Under the pieces are notes generated by a model, which saw nothing but the letters and a program-made list of their open reading frames with translations, searched no databases and was not told the origin of the DNA. Made by a program: the position numbers and the translations under genes. From DAISLF01 sp964517345 (lineage in GTDB: Bacteria > Patescibacteriota > Gracilibacteria > Peribacterales > Peribacteraceae), in NCBI GenBank assembly GCA_964517345.1, contig CAZFBZ010000056.1, forward strand, positions 1 to 8,342: a DNA stretch of 8,342 nucleotides, given 5' to 3'. Position 1 is the stretch's first letter. Every line of letters begins with the position of its first letter. This document shows positions 5,159-8,342 of the stretch, piece after piece.

Positions 5159-5671
5159 TTAACTGTGTTCCCGCATATAGCGTAACAACCCAAAGGCGCT
5201 GACCGTATGCACGGTGCCGTCACAGGACAGCATATTATCCAACGCCTCATCAAACGGCAGTTCGTGGACTTCGATCATCTCAGCCGCGTCCTGCGGCAGA
5301 GGTGCTTTTGTGAGATCCGTGGCGATATACAGGTGACAAGCGTAGTCCACGCGCTCCGTATGCCGGCAGACGCAGTATTTTTTGATATTTGCAGCCTGAT
5401 AGCCGGTTTCTTCTCGCAACTCCCGCTGAGCCGCAGCGTCCACATCGGTTTCTTTATCAACTTTTCCGCTCGGCAGCATCCACACCCATTTGCCGTAATG
5501 CGGACGATACTCGCGCAGGACCAGCACCGTCGTCGGTGTCGGGAATGCCAGAATGTGCACCGTATCGCAGGACTTGGCGCGCGCGACCGTCTTGCGCCTG
5601 CCATCAGGCAGAACGGCTTCTTCGAGGCGGATCGTCCAGCCGTGACCGTCGTAAAGTGGAGTGTAAGCCAT
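5159..5671 (-). CDS. Nudix hydrolase, ADP-ribose pyrophosphatase-like
   Basis: Small cytosolic enzyme expected to cleave a nucleoside diphosphate linked to another group, most likely ADP-ribose or a similar nucleotide sugar. The 170-residue product has an N-terminal strand region, then LREYRPHYGKWVWMLPSGKVD (about 52-72) as in NudF-type enzymes, and the Nudix box at 69-91. The metal-binding core R83-E84-L85-x-E87-E88-x-G90-Y91 is intact, but the first conserved Glu (position 75) is Thr, with Glu at 74 instead. Start at ATG 5671, which begins ahead of the first strand; a TTG at 5707 would add 12 residues through an inverted repeat and is less likely. No clear ribosome site. It follows recA by 79 bases and precedes dnaB, so may share the recA transcript. 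Exact substrate cannot be read from the sequence. Confidence 0.9.
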   Translation of the reverse strand: MAYTPLYDGHGWTIRLEEAVLPDGRRKTVARAKSCDTVHILAFPTPTTVLVLREYRPHYGKWVWMLPSGKVDKETDVDAAAQRELREETGYQAANIKKYCVCRHTERVDYACHLYIATDLTKAPLPQDAAEMIEVHELPFDEALDNMLSCDGTVHTVSAFGLLRYMREHS

Positions 5672-5688
5672 CGGCGCGACTCTACGCC

Positions 5689-5728
5689 GGGCTCCGGACA
5701 CAGACAAACGCGACGGGAGCCGGAGCCC
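5689..5728. repeat. 9-bp inverted repeat between recA and the Nudix gene
   Basis: GGGCTCCGG (5689-5697) and CCGGAGCCC (5720-5728) pair perfectly around a 22-base loop, filling about half of the 79 bases after recA. No T run follows on the minus strand, so it may be an mRNA 3'-end stabilising hairpin or a Rho-independent-like attenuator without a tail rather than a classical terminator. Confidence 0.5.
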
Positions 5729-5750
5729 CCGCCGCGGACGAACAGTGATG

Positions 5751-6851
5751 TCAGTCGACCTGGGCCGCCTTGCGGACTTCTTTCTCGATCGTATTGGTGA
5801 TCTTAGGATTCTGGATGAGGAAGAGACGGGCGAGCTCGCGGCCCTGTCCCAGCGTCTCCTCGCCGTAGCGGAAGAAGGCGCCGTTCTTCTCCAGTATGCC
5901 GTACTTCACTCCGAGATCGATGATCTCGCCGTGCTTGCTGATACCGTTGGCGTAGAGGATATCGAACTCGGCCTGCCGGAAGGGGGGAGCGACTTTGTTC
6001 TTCACCACTTTGACACGTGTGCGGTTGCCGACGATCTCCTGGCCTTCGTTGGAAAGGTCCTTGGCCGTCTTCTCGGTGAGCTTGTCGATGCGGCGGACGT
6101 CCAGGCGGAGCGACGCGTAGAATTTGAGCGCGTTGCCACCCGTGGTCGTCTCGGGGTTGCCGAACATGATGCCGATCTTCATGCGGATCTGGTTGATGAA
6201 GATGACGGAGCAACCGGTCTTGCTGACAATCGACGTCAGTTTGCGGAGCGCCTGGCTCATCAAACGGGCCTGCAGACCCATGTGGGAATCGCCCATGGCG
6301 CCGTCGATTTCGGCCTGCGGCGTGAGGGCCGCGACGGAGTCGATGACGATGATGTCGATGCCGCCGGAGCGCACCAGTGTCTCGCAGATCTCCAGCGCCT
6401 GCTCGCCGTTGTCCGGCTGGGCGACAAGGAGGCTGTCGACATCCACACCGATCTTCTTGGCGTACTGGATATCGAGAGCATGCTCCGCGTCGATGAAGGC
6501 GGCCCGACCGCCGGCCTTCTGCGCCTCCGCGACGCAGTGGAGCGCGAGCGTCGTCTTGCCGGAGGATTCCGGTCCGAAGATCTCGATGATACGGCCCTTG
6601 GGGATACCGCCGCCCAGCGCGATATCCAGCGCGATGGAACCGGACGACACTTTCTCGATATGCGAATGGGTGGTGTCGCCCATCTCCATGATGGCGCCGT
6701 CGCCGTATTTCTTTTTGATCTCCAGAAGGGCGTTCTTGATGGCATCAAACTTGGCGTTGCCGGCGGCGTCTTTCTTGGACTCGGTTTTGGGTTCGGACGG
6801 GATGGGTTTCGCGGGCTGCATGACTGCGGCGGGGGAAGCGGACTTGGCCAT
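5751..6851 (-). CDS. recA: RecA recombinase
   Basis: DNA strand-exchange ATPase that coats single-stranded DNA, drives homologous recombination and, where a LexA exists, activates its self-cleavage. The 366-residue product carries Walker A GPESSGKT at 93-100, the Asp-rich Walker B strand IDIIVIDS (165-172), loop L1 region DGAMGDSHMGLQARLMSQAL (183-202), INQIRMKIGIMFGNPETTTG (219-238) around loop L2, and VKVVKNKVAPPF (280-291). Compared with E. coli RecA the Walker motif sits 27 residues later, owing to a Lys/Pro/Ala-rich N-terminal extension, while the acidic C-terminal tail is missing: the protein ends EKEVRKAAQVD. ATG 6851 gives this frame; its leader has no Shine-Dalgarno and instead reads CCCCTCCTC, resembling the anti-Shine-Dalgarno. 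A promoter and two palindromic operators lie upstream. First gene of the minus-strand block. Confidence 0.98.
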   Translation of the reverse strand: MAKSASPAAVMQPAKPIPSEPKTESKKDAAGNAKFDAIKNALLEIKKKYGDGAIMEMGDTTHSHIEKVSSGSIALDIALGGGIPKGRIIEIFGPESSGKTTLALHCVAEAQKAGGRAAFIDAEHALDIQYAKKIGVDVDSLLVAQPDNGEQALEICETLVRSGGIDIIVIDSVAALTPQAEIDGAMGDSHMGLQARLMSQALRKLTSIVSKTGCSVIFINQIRMKIGIMFGNPETTTGGNALKFYASLRLDVRRIDKLTEKTAKDLSNEGQEIVGNRTRVKVVKNKVAPPFRQAEFDILYANGISKHGEIIDLGVKYGILEKNGAFFRYGEETLGQGRELARLFLIQNPKITNTIEKEVRKAAQVD

Positions 6852-6902
6852 GATAGAGGAGGGGAAAAATGGAAGTGAAGGATGTACCTGCGCGGACCTG
6901 TG

Positions 6903-6918
6903 GTGTACGTAAGTACAC
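6903..6918. promoter_or_regulatory. Putative SOS-type operator 1 for recA
   Basis: GTGTACGTAAGTACAC has perfect 6-bp arms GTGTAC and GTACAC around GTAA. It overlaps the transcription start predicted from the -35/-10 pair at 6923..6950 and shares the pattern GTGTA-N6-TACAC with the second site at 6986..7001. Position and duplication suit a repressor such as LexA; which protein binds is not known from the window. Confidence 0.6.
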
Positions 6919-6922
6919 TCGA

Positions 6923-6950
6923 AGAATAGCGACGCCGAAAAAACGGTCAA
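6923..6950 (-). promoter_or_regulatory. Predicted recA promoter
   Basis: On the minus strand TTGACC (6950-6945, five of six consensus bases) and TATTCT (6928-6923, four of six) are spaced by 16 bases, as for a housekeeping sigma-70 promoter. Transcription would start near 6916, inside operator 1, leaving a leader of about 65 bases before the recA ATG. Confidence 0.5.
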
Positions 6951-6984
6951 AGAAAGAGGCTTGCCTGAGCACAGAGAGAATGGC

Positions 6985-7002
6985 GGTGTATTATCGTACA
7001 CC
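6985..7002. promoter_or_regulatory. Putative SOS-type operator 2 for recA
   Basis: GGTGTA (6985-6990) and TACACC (6997-7002) are inverted around TTATCG, giving the same GTGTA-N6-TACAC pattern as operator 1. The centres lie 83 bases apart, close to eight helical turns, which would allow two bound dimers to face the same side. The minus strand also contains GATAAT inside the site, a -10-like hexamer without a good -35. Confidence 0.55.
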
Positions 7003-7024
7003 TATCACGTTCTCACGTGACAGG
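7001..7024 (-). terminator. Imperfect hairpin after the lipoprotein gene
   Basis: CCTATCACGT (7001-7010) and ACGTGACAGG (7015-7024) pair over 10 positions with one mismatch around a 4-base loop. It starts 23 bases after the lipoprotein TGA (minus strand), where a terminator is expected, but no T run follows; operator 2 comes next and overlaps the stem by two bases. It contains the palindrome TCACGTGA (7013-7020). Either a tail-less terminator or part of the recA control region. Confidence 0.4.
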
Positions 7025-7047
7025 GAACGGCGGATGGCGCCTGCGCA

Positions 7048-7944
7048 TCAGATCTTCTTACACTTGCCGATGTTCGAGACGACGTCCGTGATCTGGCAGT
7101 AGAGGCCGGCCGGACAGAGCACGCCCGCGGGGCCGCCGCAGGGTTTACCCTCATCCGCGGACCCGATCGTGGAGGCGGCGCTGCCCGCTGCGGCCGATGA
7201 CGGCGCGCGGCTGGCAGGACCAAAGCGCAGCGACTGGGCAATACGTTTGAAGTCACGCAGTTCGACTTCCGGATCCACGCGGGGATCGAGCTGGAACTCG
7301 AGCGTCAGCAGCAGCTGCGTCACGCGCCCGGCGGCTGCCTGCCCGAGATCGACGTGCACATTCATCGCCTTCTTCTGCGCGCTGTAGACGCTGGCACCCT
7401 TGTGACCGTCGATGACGACCGGCTCGACGACGAGCTCGCTGCCCGTGGCGGCCTTGAGCGTGGTCCAGTCGAATGTCAGATCGGCGCTGCTCTCCTGGAA
7501 CACGCGCAGAATCGGCAGCGCGGAGCCCGAGCGCGTGAAGCGCATCGACTTGGCCTCAGCCGTTCCCTGCCAGCTCTTGGGCACGTCGAGCGACACGCCG
7601 AGCGAGGCAACCGTCCAGGATTTCACACCCTCTTCGGCACCGCGCAACACGCGCTCCACCACGAGAACGGGGAGTTCTTTCGGATCGGTGTTCAGTTCGA
7701 CGATGCCCTGCAGTTCCACATCGCGGCCTTCCTGCATGCGCAAGTTCACCTGGGAACTCTCCACGAAGTAGAGGGCCACGCCCTGCTGCCGGAGCAGATG
7801 CGTCCCGCGACGGCTCAGCGACAGCTCCGCACGCTCGAGCGTGCCGGACACGCGTTGCACGCCCTCGGGTATGGCCACAGGCGGCGGCGTGCCGCAGGCG
7901 GACAGGAGCGCGAGACAAACAAGGGAGGGGAGGAGGCGTTTCAT
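7048..7944 (-). CDS. Predicted lipoprotein with a C-terminal four-cysteine motif
   Basis: No family is recognised with confidence. The 298-residue product starts with a lipoprotein signal: MKR, a hydrophobic core (4-14) and lipobox LSAC with lipidated Cys17, so it should be anchored on the outer face of the membrane. Residues about 30-100 (VSGTLERAEL... then VELQGIVELN) alternate like a small beta-barrel, perhaps OB-like. Residues about 109-245 form a second domain starting SWTVASLGVSLDVPKSW, a pattern seen in extracytoplasmic beta-sheet domains. A Ser/Ala-rich linker (244-263) leads to KPCGGPAGVLCPAGLYC and a last Cys, with Cys269, 277, 283 and 295 likely forming two disulfides. ATG 7944 is chosen because the signal peptide begins there; an upstream frame to 7983 would run into the terminator. 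No ribosome site is obvious. Probably a single-gene unit. Confidence 0.8.
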   Translation of the reverse strand: MKRLLPSLVCLALLSACGTPPPVAIPEGVQRVSGTLERAELSLSRRGTHLLRQQGVALYFVESSQVNLRMQEGRDVELQGIVELNTDPKELPVLVVERVLRGAEEGVKSWTVASLGVSLDVPKSWQGTAEAKSMRFTRSGSALPILRVFQESSADLTFDWTTLKAATGSELVVEPVVIDGHKGASVYSAQKKAMNVHVDLGQAAAGRVTQLLLTLEFQLDPRVDPEVELRDFKRIAQSLRFGPASRAPSSAAAGSAASTIGSADEGKPCGGPAGVLCPAGLYCQITDVVSNIGKCKKI

Positions 7945-7981
7945 TGCCGGCAGAATACCCCCGAAAACCCGGATTGGCAGC

Positions 7982-8007
7982 AAAAAAACACCCGGTTGTC
8001 CGGGTGT
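7982..8007 (-). terminator. Intrinsic terminator of the HARE-HTH gene
   Basis: Read on the minus strand, ACACCCGG, loop ACAA and CCGGGTGT make a perfect 8-bp GC-rich hairpin whose 3' arm runs into seven consecutive T. It lies 24 bases after the TGA of the gene at the right edge and just before the lipoprotein gene, so it separates the two transcripts. Confidence 0.9.
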
Positions 8008-8031
8008 CTTTGAATGCGGTGGGAGGGGGTG

Positions 8032-8342
8032 TCAGGCGCCCTTCTTGCTGGGGTCGAGGGCGTAGACGGCGCGACCGACACGGGTGAAGTACGGCATCTT
8101 CTGGAGGTTGAGCGAGATGGTGCCGACTTTGACCGTGCGCTGCTTGGCAACCTCGGCGATGATCTCTTTCTTGGAGAGGGGACCCTTCTCGCGGAGGATA
8201 CGCTCGATGACGTCGGCGACAGTGCCCGGCTCGTAGCCCCACTCGCGCAGAGCGTAGAGACCGCGGCCCACGAGGACGAACTGCGGGTAGCGGATGAGTT
8301 CGTTGTGGACGGCCTGGACCGTGACGTTCTTGTGGTCGAAGC
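8032..8342 (-). CDS. C-terminal part of a HARE-HTH-like DNA-binding protein
   Basis: The frame is open from the window edge to TGA at 8032-8034, giving 102 residues of a longer protein; the start lies outside. It contains two winged-helix-like units with the same ending: VTVQAVHNELIRYPQFVLVG followed by RGLYALREWGY, and PLSKKEIIAEVAKQRTVKVG followed by ISLNLQKMPYFTRVGRAVYAL. The linker GYEPGTVADVIERIL joins them. This layout fits HARE-HTH domains, known from the RNA polymerase delta subunit and from DNA-modifying enzymes. In Patescibacteria I recall such repeats after a sigma-70 region 4-like helix-turn-helix, but that part is not in the window, so a transcription role is inference. A strong terminator follows the gene. 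The GTG at 8271 is an internal Val codon, not a start. Confidence 0.75.
   Translation of the reverse strand, partial: FDHKNVTVQAVHNELIRYPQFVLVGRGLYALREWGYEPGTVADVIERILREKGPLSKKEIIAEVAKQRTVKVGTISLNLQKMPYFTRVGRAVYALDPSKKGA

Noticed and set aside
5745..6878. Long open frame on the plus strand opposite recA (377 codons)
   Set aside because: It is the mirror of recA codon bias: Asp/Glu/Leu/Val-rich with no family motif, while the minus strand encodes an unmistakable RecA over the same bases.
7169..8013. Plus-strand open frames opposite the lipoprotein gene
   Set aside because: They run through the signal peptide and terminator of the minus-strand gene and show no domain; typical shadows in GC-rich DNA.

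Overview
This is a GC-rich bacterial chromosomal window made mostly of housekeeping genes. From recA (start 6851) to gap (stop 1375) five genes run on the minus strand in one block: recA, a Nudix hydrolase, dnaB, mraY and a glyceraldehyde-3-phosphate dehydrogenase. A plus-strand class I sugar bisphosphatase gene (436..1374) converges on gap, and the two stop codons touch with no base between them. Right of recA lie a minus-strand lipoprotein gene, an intrinsic terminator, and the 3' end of a minus-strand gene with HARE-HTH-like DNA-binding repeats that runs off the window. A possible 3' end of a plus-strand gene lies at the left edge, followed by about 330 bases without a convincing gene but with several inverted repeats, including a perfect 26-bp palindrome.

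The organism is uncertain. TGA is the stop of six of the seven complete or right-edge genes, so TGA is not recoded. Clear Shine-Dalgarno sequences are scarce. mraY sits outside any cell-wall gene cluster, and the HARE-HTH-like C-terminus is of a kind I associate with Candidate Phyla Radiation (Patescibacteria) genomes, perhaps the Peregrinibacteria/Peribacteria group. This is inference, not proof. The run of exactly 100 Ns inside gap shows the window comes from a scaffolded draft assembly, consistent with a metagenome.

Functionally the window combines DNA repair and replication (recA, dnaB), nucleotide clean-up (Nudix), the lipid I step of peptidoglycan synthesis (mraY) and sugar-phosphate metabolism in the synthetic direction. 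The bisphosphatase looks more like sedoheptulose-bisphosphatase than ordinary FBPase in several motifs, and the GAPDH has the Asn-Ala-Ser cofactor motif of NADP-type GapB. Together they suggest gluconeogenic or pentose-regenerating flux.

The most notable points are: an MraY of 462 residues with what looks like a tandem internal duplication of its Asp-Asp catalytic segment; two GTGTA-N6-TACAC operators upstream of recA, one placed at the predicted transcription start; a perfect DnaA box plus two abutting 11-bp palindromes in front of dnaB; and the hairpin-rich leader of the bisphosphatase gene. I found no CRISPR array, insertion sequence, rRNA or tRNA, and no sign of a complete new multi-gene system.
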